Source of the DNA: Slackia piriformis YIT 12062
GTDB taxonomy: Bacteria > Actinomycetota > Coriobacteriia > Coriobacteriales > Eggerthellaceae
Length of the DNA stretch: 64,000 nucleotides
NCBI RefSeq assembly: GCF_000296445.1
Contig: NZ_JH815198.1
Coordinates: forward strand, 1,303,114 to 1,367,113
Reading direction: 5' to 3'
The position numbers were made by a program, and so were the translations under genes. Positions 19,197-28,279 of this stretch are shown here, piece after piece. Below the pieces are notes generated by a model. The model worked only from the letters and a program-made list of their open reading frames with translations. It ran no database searches and had not been told where the DNA came from. Position 1 is the stretch's first letter, and the number at the start of each line of letters is the position of its first letter.

Positions 19197-20555
19197 TTAA
19201 TCGGAGTTACGGCCCGATTCTTCACGAGAATCTACGTCATGCGATCCTAGGGGCGATTGCGAAAGACGGTCGGTCTCCGCGCGTGAGCGCTTTCCCTCGC
19301 CCAGGAAGACGGCGGCAAACGACCTGTGCTTGCGGACCGGAGCCACAGCGTCCGCCACAGCATCGGGAGCCCCGTCTTCGTCGCACAAATCGGACGGCAT
19401 GCCTTTGAAAAAGACCCCGTCTTCCGAAACCACCTGCCGGCCGGTCTCTCTTTCGAAATAGAACACGAACACGGTTTTCAAAATAGCCGCGAGCGGAATA
19501 GAGAACAGCATACCGACAACGCTGCCCACAAGCCCCGCCATGGAACCGCCTATCGCGCTTCCAACCAGCAGCACTACGATGACGATGGCGGGATGGACGT
19601 CTACGGAATTCGACATGATCTTCGGAGAGATGAACGTGTAGACGAACTGCTGCACGACGATGGTGAGAACCAGGGCAAAAAACGCCGCCCAGGGATCGAC
19701 GAACAATCCCACAAGCGCCGCTATGACGCCGCCGATCCAAGGACCCACGACGGGAATGATGTTCATGACTCCCGTGATAAGGCCGAGTGCAGCAGCATTC
19801 GGAATACCGATGAAATGAAAACCGATGCCGCACGCAAGGCCAATGAGGAAACATTGAAGAAGCGTGGCCTTCAAATAACCGCCCATGACGCGCGTAAAGG
19901 TGAGATGGAGCATTTCGGCCTCTTGCTGACGGTTCTCGGGAATGAAGCGTTTCGCCTCTCGACCGATCGATGGCAGCTCCATAAGCACCCAGAATGCCAC
20001 AACAAGCGCAAAACCTATGATCATCAGGGAATTGGCGACGCCCGTGCCGAAGACGAGGACGCCGTCCGCCGAGAGCCGCGCCGTGGTCGACGCCCAATCA
20101 GTCAGGGTCTCTGCCGCCGAATTCAGCCAATTGCGTACCGATTCGTCCTGAAGGACCGAGGCGTATTGGCTGTACAGATGGTTTCCCCACTCTATGAGCG
20201 CCTGGGCATAGCCCGGCAAGCCGGCAAGCATGTTGGAAAACTGCTCGGAGATTCCCGAAGCAGGAGAGAACATAGTGGCCAGAAGCACTGCCGCAACCGC
20301 GCCCATGCCCAGATACGAAAGGGCCGTTCCGACAACGCGCGGCACCCCGAGCGACTCGAGCTTTGCGACAGGAGTCCTCAAGCACAGCACGAAGACGACC
20401 GTCCATGCCACAACGGCCACCGGCACGGCCAAGACATCGAGCACGCGACCGAGCAGATATACCAGAAACGCAATGCCGATGAGCATCCAGACGACATAGA
20501 AACGGCGACGCGCGTCATCGCAGCGCTGCGCACTCGTCTTGCCCTTGTGAGACAT
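19197..20555 (-). CDS. AI-2E family transporter (PerM-like permease)
   Basis: Integral membrane protein of the AI-2 exporter/PerM family; substrates differ among members and include autoinducer-2 and cations. The 452 residues hold two N-terminal helix pairs (from about 20-75), a central extracytoplasmic region, then at least four more helices including the conserved GxxNxIPxxGPWIG-type turn, seen here as MNIIPVVGPWIGGVIA. The C-terminal 80 residues are cytoplasmic, charged and poorly conserved. ATG 20555 is chosen because it begins 16 nt beyond the DUF948 gene stop; the longer frame would overlap that gene. Neighbours alaS and rarA are a common actinobacterial set. Confidence 0.85.
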   Translation of the reverse strand: MSHKGKTSAQRCDDARRRFYVVWMLIGIAFLVYLLGRVLDVLAVPVAVVAWTVVFVLCLRTPVAKLESLGVPRVVGTALSYLGMGAVAAVLLATMFSPASGISEQFSNMLAGLPGYAQALIEWGNHLYSQYASVLQDESVRNWLNSAAETLTDWASTTARLSADGVLVFGTGVANSLMIIGFALVVAFWVLMELPSIGREAKRFIPENRQQEAEMLHLTFTRVMGGYLKATLLQCFLIGLACGIGFHFIGIPNAAALGLITGVMNIIPVVGPWIGGVIAALVGLFVDPWAAFFALVLTIVVQQFVYTFISPKIMSNSVDVHPAIVIVVLLVGSAIGGSMAGLVGSVVGMLFSIPLAAILKTVFVFYFERETGRQVVSEDGVFFKGMPSDLCDEDGAPDAVADAVAPVRKHRSFAAVFLGEGKRSRAETDRLSQSPLGSHDVDSREESGRNSD

Positions 20556-20571
20556 ACGACCCCGCCCGACC

Positions 20572-21261
20572 CTATTCTTGCTTTGAGCCGTAGGTGAAAT
20601 ACTTCTCCTGCGCACCTGCTTCGCCCGATTCAGACTTCGCGGCATCGGGGCAAGAAGCGCCGTCCTGCGAAGCATTCTGCTCGCAAGCCTGGAGAGGCTC
20701 TACAGAGGCCCCCTCGTCGTGCGCCGCGCGGGGCTGCTCTGCCGCCGCATTCTCGGCGGCCGTCTGAGCGCAATCCTCCCCCGATGCGCTCGGGACTGCC
20801 TTGCCTGCGCCGGATTCCTGAGCATCGGCAAGATAGGCGGATTCGTCAGAGACCCTGCGTCCCGAGAACGCATCGCGCAGCTTCTCGGTAGCCGTGTTAA
20901 CAAGGCGCAGCGGGGTGTTCGCCACGGCATCGACCGCATTCGCGGCGCTCGCCGCCGTCTCGGTGATTTCGTTCACGTTTTCCAGGATGCCGTCCAATCT
21001 CATGATTTCGAGGTTGGCAGCATCTACCGCAAGAGAAACTCGCTCCACGAGCGGATCGACCTTGTCCGCCGCAGGCTTGACGCTCTCCGTGATTTCACGC
21101 ACGTCCTTGAGAATAGGGGTGATTTCCGCCTCCATGGTTTCAACGGTCGTGCGCGTGCGGCGCAGAACCATGATGAGTTCGACAAGCGCCCACACAAGCG
21201 CGACGCCCACAACGATGAAGACGATGGGAAGAACGACCCCAGAAATAACCGATGCGTCCAT
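20572..21261 (-). CDS. DUF948 membrane-anchored protein
   Basis: The 229-residue protein has one N-terminal membrane helix (about 8-32, VVLPIVFIVVGVALVWALV) and a following helical region with heptad-like spacing (about 35-125, TTVETMEAEITPILKDVRE and onward), typical of DUF948/YtxG-type proteins of unknown function. The last 90 residues are low-complexity, rich in Ala, Glu, Ser and Gln. It starts 41 nt after the rarA stop and ends 16 nt before the permease start, so the three are probably one transcript. Actinobacterial genomes often carry a DUF948 gene upstream of alaS. Confidence 0.8.
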   Translation of the reverse strand: MDASVISGVVLPIVFIVVGVALVWALVELIMVLRRTRTTVETMEAEITPILKDVREITESVKPAADKVDPLVERVSLAVDAANLEIMRLDGILENVNEITETAASAANAVDAVANTPLRLVNTATEKLRDAFSGRRVSDESAYLADAQESGAGKAVPSASGEDCAQTAAENAAAEQPRAAHDEGASVEPLQACEQNASQDGASCPDAAKSESGEAGAQEKYFTYGSKQE

Positions 21262-21302
21262 AAACTACTCCTGACCTTCGAAAATGCTCCGATTTAGCGT
21301 GT

Positions 21303-22655
21303 TCAGCTGTGCAGTGTATCACGGGCGGCCGAGCTCCTGTCTCGACGGACCGCATCTACACGGTAGGACTCCCAGCCGTTTTCGCTCGGATGGTAGAAAC
21401 AGCCCCGTTCAAGGCCTTCGGGAAGATAACGCTGGTCGACCCAATGCCCCGGATAATTGTGCGGGTACTTGTACTCCCCGTAGTGCTCGGAACCGGGACG
21501 ATGCCTGTCGCGCAGATAACTCGGCACGTCGCGACGAGGGCCGCGCCGCACCTCGGAAAGAGCCGCGTCTATTCCCGCCTCGGCCGCATTGCTCTTCGGC
21601 GCAAGCGCCATGTAGATAACGGCCTGAGCAAGGTTGATGCGGCACTCGGGAAGGCCGATGACCTCGACCGCCCGAAAAGCCGCTTCCGCGATAAGCAGCG
21701 CCTGCGGATCGGCGTTGCCGATATCTTCGCTCGCCAGAATGAAGATTCGCCGAGCAATGAACTTGGGGTCTTCGCCGCCGTCTATCATGCGCGCGAGCCA
21801 ATACAGGGCTGCATCGGGGTCGCTGCCCCTCATGGATTTGATGAACGCGCTGATGACGTCGTAATGCATGTCTTTGTTCTTATCGTACGGAAGAGCCCGA
21901 TGAGGCGTTGCCAGCGCCACCATATCGGCATCGATGCGCAAGGCTTCGCCCTCGGACAAAACGCCCTTGCGCGCGCTTTCCCGCGCAAGCCCGGCCGAAA
22001 GCTCAAGGGTTGTCAATGCGCTGCGGGCATCGCCCCCCGAAAGGTTCACCACTGCATCGAGCGCGTCATTCGTCAGTTCGAATTCGCCTTTCAGCCCGCG
22101 TTCGTCCTCGAGAGCCCGGCGGACGATAGAAGCGATATCCTCGTCGGAGAGAGCCTCGAGCTCAATGACGCGCGAGCGGGATATCAGCGCCGAGTTCACT
22201 TCGAAAAACGGGTTCTCCGTCGTAGCGCCGATAAGCACGACCGTGCGGTTTTCCACGGCATGGAGCAATGCGTCTTGCTGGCTTCGGTTAAAACGGTGGA
22301 TCTCGTCGACGAAAAGCATGGTGCGCATTCCATTGAGAACAAGCCGCTTCTCGGCCGCGGCGATCTCTCGGCGGAGGTCGGAAACCGTGCCGCCGATGGC
22401 GGAAACCTCGACGAAGGCGGCCTTGGTGCTTTCGGCGATGATGTGCGCGATGCTCGTCTTTCCCGTTCCCGCAGGGCCGAAGAGGATGACCGACGAAAGG
22501 GCGTCGGATGCGATGGCCGCAAAAAGCCAGCTCCCAGGACCAACCGCATGCTGTTGCCCCGCCAGCTCGTCAAGCGTGCGAGGGCGCATGCGAACAGCAA
22601 GAGGCGCTGCCGCCATTTTCGCGGCATTGTCCATTTCGGTAAAAAGATTCTCCAT
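21303..22655 (-). CDS. rarA: Replication-associated recombination protein RarA (MgsA)
   Basis: AAA+ ATPase that acts at stalled replication forks and interacts with single-strand DNA-binding protein. The 450 residues show RPRTLDELAGQQH near 24, Walker A GPAGTGKTSIAH near 59, Walker B LFVDEIHRFNRSQQD near 105, sensor 1 LIGATTENPFFEVN and the arginine finger SRSRVIEL, then the tetramerisation domain with YWLARMIDGGEDPKFIARR near 285. ATG at 22655 follows AAAGGAGGAGC with good spacing; the upstream extension is rejected. First gene of the rarA-DUF948-permease-alaS run. Confidence 0.95.
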   Translation of the reverse strand: MENLFTEMDNAAKMAAAPLAVRMRPRTLDELAGQQHAVGPGSWLFAAIASDALSSVILFGPAGTGKTSIAHIIAESTKAAFVEVSAIGGTVSDLRREIAAAEKRLVLNGMRTMLFVDEIHRFNRSQQDALLHAVENRTVVLIGATTENPFFEVNSALISRSRVIELEALSDEDIASIVRRALEDERGLKGEFELTNDALDAVVNLSGGDARSALTTLELSAGLARESARKGVLSEGEALRIDADMVALATPHRALPYDKNKDMHYDVISAFIKSMRGSDPDAALYWLARMIDGGEDPKFIARRIFILASEDIGNADPQALLIAEAAFRAVEVIGLPECRINLAQAVIYMALAPKSNAAEAGIDAALSEVRRGPRRDVPSYLRDRHRPGSEHYGEYKYPHNYPGHWVDQRYLPEGLERGCFYHPSENGWESYRVDAVRRDRSSAARDTLHS

Positions 22656-22761
22656 AGACGCTCCTCCTTTCCGCTCGACGTCAGAATACACGGCACACGA
22701 ACCTATGCGCCGATGCACGAATTATAGATGATAGGCCCTTATAAGAAAACATTTGTTCGAT

Positions 22762-24438
22762 TTATGCGCCTTTTCGTATTTTGACAATGATGTAAACGCT
22801 GAGCACCGCCGCTCCGAAATAGCCGAGAAAACCGATGACCGGAACGCCGAACAGCTGCGGCTGCATACCCGCCGAATAAATGGTCGAAGACCCTATGAAC
22901 AAACCCGCCGTGATGATGGCGAGACTCAACCGGTCAACAATCCTACCGAGCATCTCCATGGGCTGATTCGCCTCGGCAAGGTCGAACCCGATTTTCAGCC
23001 TTCCTTTCTCGGCCATATCGAGCACGTTCACAACGCGTTCGGGAATCTGCATTGCCTTGTCGGTTGTGGCAACGGCTTGAACGAGCCTGTCTTCGGTCTC
23101 TTTGAACGGGTCGAAACGCCTATTCGCCGCGCTGCGCACATAGCGCTCGACCACCTTGAGAATGCTGATGTCAGGAGTGAGGGAGATAAGCGTCCCCTGC
23201 AAAGACGCGAGACCGCGAACAAGCATGACGAAGCTGCGCGGCATGATGACATTCGCCGTGTCGAGAATGGCCATGATATCGTTTAGCAGCTGGGCTATGT
23301 CCATGGAGTAGGCATCTTCGGCGGCGTAGCGGTTCACCAACGTGGTGAGGTCTTGCAGCAATTGCCCGTAATTAAGCTTCTTGCCCGGAGCGTCGCTGAC
23401 ACGCCCCCACTCTATGAACAAATCGGTGAGGGCATGGCCGTCCTTGAACACCATGGCTTTCATCATGTCGAAGAACAGGCCGCGTTCGTGGGGAGATAGC
23501 TCTCCCATCATGCCGCAATCGATCCATACGACCTCGCCGCGGTCTTTCTTGCCCTCTTCGCGTTCTTCCTTCGTCAACGCAGGACGCACGATGATGTTGG
23601 CCGCATGGGGGTCCGCATGGAAAAAACCCGCGTCGACCATTTGGTGCATATAGGAATTCGCGATGCGATCGCCGAGGTCTCTCAGGCTATAGCCCGCCTC
23701 CCTCAAGGCGTCGACATGCTCGAGAGACACCCCTTCGACGAATTCCATCACAAGGACGGTCTCGTCGGAATACTCGGGATAAACCCTCGGGCACGACACG
23801 CCGCGCTCCCCTTTGAGCCCCAGGGAAAAACGGCGGAGATTCTCAAGCTCTATTTTGAAATCTATCTCCTCGCGAACGGTTCTGTCGAACTCGTCAATGA
23901 CCGTGACGATGTCCACGCCCGCAAGCACAGTCGATCCGGCAAGGTTCATCAGGTCGGCCGCACGGCGCATAAGCTGAATGTCGCGCTGCATGTCCTCTTT
24001 GACATGGTCGCGGCGAATTTTTATCGCCACCGTGGAATCGCCCTCGGCAAGAACGGCTCGATGGACCTGCGCGATGGAAGCGGAGCCAAGCGGCGTCTGC
24101 TCAATCGAGGAAAAAATGTCGTCGTAGCGTTCTCCGTAGAAATTGCGAAAACGCTGCTCGATGTGTTCGAACGGTTCAGGAGTCGTCGAGCTTCGAAGCG
24201 ATTGCAGCGCAAGGCAGTATTCCTGCGGAAGCATGTCGGAACGCGACGAGAGTATTTGGCCCAGCTTGATAAACGTCGGACCAAGATCCTCAAGAAGCGC
24301 AACGAGCTTCTCCGGGGTAAGACCCTTGGAAACCTCGTTGCGACGCAGGATTTTGATTATCTCGCGCAGACGGGCCGCCGATGTGGTATCGCCCAATCCG
24401 TCGCGCACAAGCTTGACGACGTCTTTCGCGCGCGCCAT
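22762..24438 (-). CDS. ABC1/UbiB family atypical kinase
   Basis: UbiB/ADCK family protein-kinase-like protein. Members support quinone or isoprenoid-lipid metabolism in other organisms through ATPase activity, but the exact reaction is unresolved. The 558 residues carry the family's KxGQ motif (PTFIKLGQILSSR near 55), the Ala-rich nucleotide loop LGSASIAQVHRA near 117, the invariant Lys in STVAIKIRRDHVKED, catalytic HADPHAANI near 273 and metal-binding WIDCGMMGELS. Two transmembrane helices close the protein (about 500-555). ATG 24438 follows GGAAGGGGG. A role in menaquinone biology would suit a respiring anaerobe but is inference. Confidence 0.9.
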   Translation of the reverse strand: MARAKDVVKLVRDGLGDTTSAARLREIIKILRRNEVSKGLTPEKLVALLEDLGPTFIKLGQILSSRSDMLPQEYCLALQSLRSSTTPEPFEHIEQRFRNFYGERYDDIFSSIEQTPLGSASIAQVHRAVLAEGDSTVAIKIRRDHVKEDMQRDIQLMRRAADLMNLAGSTVLAGVDIVTVIDEFDRTVREEIDFKIELENLRRFSLGLKGERGVSCPRVYPEYSDETVLVMEFVEGVSLEHVDALREAGYSLRDLGDRIANSYMHQMVDAGFFHADPHAANIIVRPALTKEEREEGKKDRGEVVWIDCGMMGELSPHERGLFFDMMKAMVFKDGHALTDLFIEWGRVSDAPGKKLNYGQLLQDLTTLVNRYAAEDAYSMDIAQLLNDIMAILDTANVIMPRSFVMLVRGLASLQGTLISLTPDISILKVVERYVRSAANRRFDPFKETEDRLVQAVATTDKAMQIPERVVNVLDMAEKGRLKIGFDLAEANQPMEMLGRIVDRLSLAIITAGLFIGSSTIYSAGMQPQLFGVPVIGFLGYFGAAVLSVYIIVKIRKGA

Positions 24439-24657
24439 ATGCAGCCCCCTTCCCCAGCCGCGTCAACACCAGCCATTGTAGCGCAGCGCGCCCCTCCTTA
24501 CGCGACCGACACCGCATCGTAACCCTTCGGCCGCGACGCATCGCGACTCCGCGGCCGCAATATGCAACGATTTAGCAACCGCAATGCGCCGCAGACCTGC
24601 GGTCATATTCTCTTTTCGGTTTTCATGTCAAGAGGTATCTTTCCGTTGAGGGTTGGA

Positions 24658-24663
24658 TATACT
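24658..24663 (+). promoter_or_regulatory. -10 box of the 6S-like RNA
   Basis: TATACT seven bases before the proposed RNA start at 24670. The -35 side (about 24634-24640, GGTATCT) does not match TTGACA well. Confidence 0.5.
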
Positions 24664-24669
24664 CGAATC

Positions 24670-24846
24670 AAGCCCTGCTTCCGAAGCCGTCATTTTGCGA
24701 TGGACCGATGCATTTTCTCAGGGAGCTCTAGATTACGCGTGAATACAGGGATTCGCGTCCGTTGACACGAAAGCTTTGCAGCGCGTTGCGAGCACCCACC
24801 TTGTCTAGGTGGGTTCATCCTTAGGCCGGGGGCGGGGCTCTTTTTG
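24670..24846 (+). ncRNA. ssrS: Candidate 6S RNA
   Basis: A region of about 175 nt, the usual size of 6S RNA, bounded by a long closing stem: AGCCCTGCTTCCG at 24671-24683 pairs along its full length (with G-U pairs) with CGGGGGCGGGGCT at 24827-24839, followed by CTTTTT. A second hairpin, CCCACC TTGTCT GGTGGG-like at about 24795-24815, and TTCATCCTTAGGCC resemble the 3' arm of 6S RNAs. 6S RNA mimics an open promoter and binds the housekeeping RNA polymerase. SRP RNA and tmRNA were considered and do not fit (no GGAAGCAGCC tetraloop region, no ANDYALAA-type tag or CCA end). Confidence 0.65.
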
Positions 24847-25173
24847 TCGACATGCCCCGCACACGCAGATTCCAAGCGCCTGAGCGCTTCGGCACGGTGC
24901 CGAATACAAGCATCGTGTCGCTTAAGCCTTCCCGAATGCACGCATCGCCCCGGCGATTACCGACAGCTATGGCGCAGACAAAGCGTATAAGCGGCAAAAT
25001 ATTTTTTGTTCACCCGTCGCTTCGCGCCTTTTCGGGTGTAAAATGCCGTCACATTTTCCACTCAACGCACTCAAAACACGTCACAATCCCGGCAACCGAA
25101 ACATATACGCCGCTACGGCCAAGCTCCGTCAGCGACCTTTGCCTATTTCGCATTCGTTTTCGAAAGGACCCGC

Positions 25174-25758
25174 ATGAGCGAACTCGTATATACGTTCCGC
25201 CTGGCCACCGCCGCAGACGCCGAAGCACTCCAAGCCATTTACGCGCCGTATATCGAAACATCGATCACGTTCGAATGCACGTGCCCTAGCGTGGAAGAGT
25301 TCCGCAAACGCATCGAAGAGCGCGTTTGCATGTATCCTTTCATCGTATGCGAAGAAAACGGCAAGCCGGTAGGCTACGCATACGCAAGCCGACTTTTCGC
25401 ACGCGAAGCGTATGCATGGGCGGTGGAGCTTTCCGTGTATTTCGCGCAGGATTTCCGCGGGCGCGGCCTTGGACGCGTCATTTACAAAAAACTTCTTGAC
25501 CTGCTTACGCTCCAGGGCGTCCGCAGCGCTCACGGCAAAGTCACCGAGCCGAATGAAAAAAGCGACAAGCTCCACCTTGCCATGGGATTCCGCCTTGTCG
25601 GCGTCATGGACAATGTCGGATTCAAGCTTGGACAGTGGCGCGATGTGGCGCATTACGAAAAGATTCTGGGCGATTTCTCCTGCCCTCCCGCCCCGGTCGT
25701 ACCCATCACCGAACTCGATCCCGAAAAGGTCAAGGCGATTCTGGAAGCCGTCGAGTAG
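25174..25758 (+). CDS. GNAT family N-acetyltransferase (Pat/phosphinothricin-type)
   Basis: Acetyl-CoA-dependent N-acetyltransferase resembling the phosphinothricin/methionine-sulfone acetyltransferase (YncA/Pat) group. The 194 residues include the family opening RLATAADAEALQAIYAPYIE, TSITFE, the strand VELSVYFAQDFRGRGLG with the acetyl-CoA loop RGRGLG near 100, the NEKSDKLHLAMGFRLVG block near 128 and GQWRDVAHYEKIL at the end. In this group N/H residues around GVMDNVGFKLGQW line the substrate pocket. ATG follows GAAAGGACC. It converges on accDA with only a 24-nt gap. Natural substrate unknown. Confidence 0.88.
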   Translation: MSELVYTFRLATAADAEALQAIYAPYIETSITFECTCPSVEEFRKRIEERVCMYPFIVCEENGKPVGYAYASRLFAREAYAWAVELSVYFAQDFRGRGLGRVIYKKLLDLLTLQGVRSAHGKVTEPNEKSDKLHLAMGFRLVGVMDNVGFKLGQWRDVAHYEKILGDFSCPPAPVVPITELDPEKVKAILEAVE

Positions 25759-25782
25759 AACCGCCGCCTTGCGCACGCATGC

Positions 25783-28269
25783 CTAAAATTTCCTGAATCG
25801 CTCATAACGAAGGTCCAAAAGCTCTTCGAGGTCAAGCGACGAAAGCTCGTCAAGCCGGTGAATCACATACCCGCGCACAACGGCCGCGGCAAGCTCGGGG
25901 TTCGCGCTCGCCGAACCCTCCCCTTCCTCGAGCACCGCATCGATGATGCCCATCTCGAAAATCTCATAGGCGTTCATGCGCATGACCGCAGCAGCTTCCG
26001 GCGCGCGGGAGCGGTCCTTCCACAGAATGGAAGCGAACCCTTCCGGCGAAAGCACCGAATACACCGCGTGTTCCTGCATGGCAACGCGGTCGGAAAGCGC
26101 GAGCGCAAGCGCACCGCCCGACCCGCCTTCTCCGACCAAAACGCTTACGATGGGCACGCGAAGGCCCGCCATGGCGAAGAGGTTATCGGCTATGGCGCCC
26201 CCTTGCCCGCGCTCTTCAGCCTCCTTGCCGCAAAACGCTCCCTGCGTGTCCACCAGGCACACTACGGGCAGGCCGAAACGCTCGGCAAGGCGCATCACAC
26301 GCAGGCTTTTGCGATACCCCTCCGGCTGAGGGCAGCCGAAGTTGCGGCGGATGCGTTCGTCGAGGTTCGCGCCCTTTTCCTGAGCGATCACCGCCACGGC
26401 CCGCCGTCCGATCCAGCCGATGCCCGCCACGATCGCGCCGTCGTCGGCGAAGGCCCGATCCCCATGCAATTCGAAAAACCCATCCGTCATGGACCTGAGG
26501 TAGTGCATCGACGTCGGACGATGCACGTCGCGTGCTATCTGAACGCTTGCCCATGCGGGGTTTTGCGCACCGTCTGCACCCGTTTCGTCTGCGTTGCGCA
26601 CCGGTGTCGTCAACAGGGCCGCAAGCCTCCTGCTGCTCTCTTCCCTGCTGCGACGTTCCCATGCGGATTGCTTCTTGCGCGGACGGGGCATGTGGGAAAA
26701 CGCAGCTCTGAAAGCACTGCGCAACGATTCCGCAGAACGTACGTTCTCTGAGCCTCCCGCGCTCGCAACGGCGCCCTCCAGGCATTCGCGCGCGCTCGGA
26801 TGCGCCGCCAAGGCGTCGTGCAATTCCGAAACGCCCCTGACCGATTCACGCCCCAGGCCGCTCGCGCCAAACGACGTTTTTCGTCCGCACGAGCCCGCAG
26901 CGCACAGCGCAAGCAGGTTCGCCAACTCGCCGCGCAAATCAGCACGATGCACGATGGCGTCGATCAGGCCGTGTTCAAGCGCGAACTCTGCGGTCTGAAA
27001 CTCTTTCGGCAGCTCCTGACGAATGGTGTCCTGGATAACGCGGCGCCCGGCGAACCCGATAAGGGCCTTTGGCTCCGCAATGATCACGTCCCCCTGCATG
27101 GCGAACGACGCGGTAACGCCGCCTGTGGTCGGGTCGGTTATGACGGAGAAGTACGGCAGACCCGCCTGCGCGTGACGCTCTATGGCGCATGATATCTTCG
27201 CCATCTGCATAAGGGACACCAGCCCCTCCTGCATGCGCGCTCCCCCGGAGGCGCAGAAAATCACCAGCGGCAGCCCCTCGGCCGTCGCACGCTCCACGGC
27301 GTAGGTGATGCGCTCCCCTACGACCGAGCCCATGGACCCCATGAAAAACGTCGAGTCCATGACGCATACGACAACAGGCATGCCGGCAATGCGGCCCACG
27401 CCGCAACGCACGCCCTCGGAAAGATCCGTACGCGCACGCATGGCCTCGAGCTTCTCGAGATACCCCGGAAATCGAAGCGGATCGCCTTCCTCGAACGCTG
27501 TATCCCAGTCCTCGAAAGACCCTTCGTCTACAAGGTCGAAGATGCGCTCCGAAGAGGTCATGCGAAAATGATGCCCGCATGAGGGACACGTCTTGTGCCT
27601 CTCGCGCACATGGGCTGCGTCGAGCACCGCGCGGCATTTCGGGCACACCATCCAGGCATCAGGGCTCGCTTGGGCCAACATTCCGCTTTCGCAACGGCAA
27701 AAAGCCCATGCTTTCGTCAGACCCCCGAATGCGTCCGTCGTCGACGCCTCCTCAAGGCGAAAAACGCTCCTTGCATCGTCGCATGCCATGCCAACGAACC
27801 GTTCGTCGTCGGCAAGATGAGAATCGATCAGCAAGATAGCCTCGGCACGAACGACCTCCGCCGCAGAAAGCACGCGGTAGTTGTCGTCGAAGGCGCCGTC
27901 GGCCTTGCGCGCCCCGATGCAGATTTTCTGCTCTGCCAAGGCGAGATACGGGGCGTCTTTCAAATCCTCCGTATAGGCCGCACAGGGAGCAAGCGCCGCG
28001 GCACGGCATGCGGCCAGGACCTCTTCGACACGGGGTCCGCAGCCTACCACCAGCACGCGCTCGATGCCGTCGAGGCTCATGTCCGCAAGGCTCACGAGTT
28101 CGTCTTCGTCTGCAACCATGGCATCGGAGACGCCGCGCTCGTGCTTGTACTGCTCTTTCGCCGATTCGACCAGTTCGCCGATGCGCGAAAGGTCGCGCTC
28201 GTCGGCGGGAAGTTCGGTCGGGATGGTTATATAGGCCCCGCGTGCCTTTTTAGACCCAGACGCAAACAC
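25783..28269 (-). CDS. accDA: Fused acetyl-CoA carboxyltransferase AccD-AccA with N-terminal biotin-carboxylase-like region
   Basis: Transfers the carboxyl from biotin to acetyl-CoA to give malonyl-CoA for fatty-acid synthesis. In 828 residues the order is: residues about 68-165 similar to the first lobe of biotin carboxylase (RVLVVGCGPRVEEVLAACR, AEQKICIGA); a zinc ribbon with Cys209, 212, 228, 231; AccD carboxyltransferase (about 240-490, SGGARMQEGLVSLMQM); a linker; and AccA (about 600-828, HGDRAFADD, RRNFGCPQPEGYRKSLR, VGEGGSGGALALAL, PEGFASILWKD). The ATP-grasp core of biotin carboxylase is absent. The GTG start lies 10 nt after the fabZ stop with GAGGAG upstream; a longer frame would overlap fabZ. 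It closes the fatty-acid operon, which has no accB or accC of its own. Confidence 0.93.
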   Translation of the reverse strand: MFASGSKKARGAYITIPTELPADERDLSRIGELVESAKEQYKHERGVSDAMVADEDELVSLADMSLDGIERVLVVGCGPRVEEVLAACRAAALAPCAAYTEDLKDAPYLALAEQKICIGARKADGAFDDNYRVLSAAEVVRAEAILLIDSHLADDERFVGMACDDARSVFRLEEASTTDAFGGLTKAWAFCRCESGMLAQASPDAWMVCPKCRAVLDAAHVRERHKTCPSCGHHFRMTSSERIFDLVDEGSFEDWDTAFEEGDPLRFPGYLEKLEAMRARTDLSEGVRCGVGRIAGMPVVVCVMDSTFFMGSMGSVVGERITYAVERATAEGLPLVIFCASGGARMQEGLVSLMQMAKISCAIERHAQAGLPYFSVITDPTTGGVTASFAMQGDVIIAEPKALIGFAGRRVIQDTIRQELPKEFQTAEFALEHGLIDAIVHRADLRGELANLLALCAAGSCGRKTSFGASGLGRESVRGVSELHDALAAHPSARECLEGAVASAGGSENVRSAESLRSAFRAAFSHMPRPRKKQSAWERRSREESSRRLAALLTTPVRNADETGADGAQNPAWASVQIARDVHRPTSMHYLRSMTDGFFELHGDRAFADDGAIVAGIGWIGRRAVAVIAQEKGANLDERIRRNFGCPQPEGYRKSLRVMRLAERFGLPVVCLVDTQGAFCGKEAEERGQGGAIADNLFAMAGLRVPIVSVLVGEGGSGGALALALSDRVAMQEHAVYSVLSPEGFASILWKDRSRAPEAAAVMRMNAYEIFEMGIIDAVLEEGEGSASANPELAAAVVRGYVIHRLDELSSLDLEELLDLRYERFRKF

Positions 28270-28279
28270 CGTAACTCCT

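Larger units (their letters stand above)
24439..25173. other. 735-nt gap holding a 6S-like RNA and the promoter of the GNAT gene
   Basis: No protein gene is supported here. The gap separates divergent genes (ubiB-like on minus, GNAT on plus). A structured RNA with its own -10 box and T-run lies at about 24670-24845, listed separately. Downstream, 24990-25045 is AT-richer, with TGTAAAAT at about 25037-25044 as a weak candidate -10 for the acetyltransferase gene. Confidence 0.55.

Noticed and set aside
24670-24846. SRP RNA or tmRNA instead of 6S RNA
   Set aside because: The SRP GGAAGCAGC loop region is absent, and there is no tag-coding frame with terminal CCA as in tmRNA.
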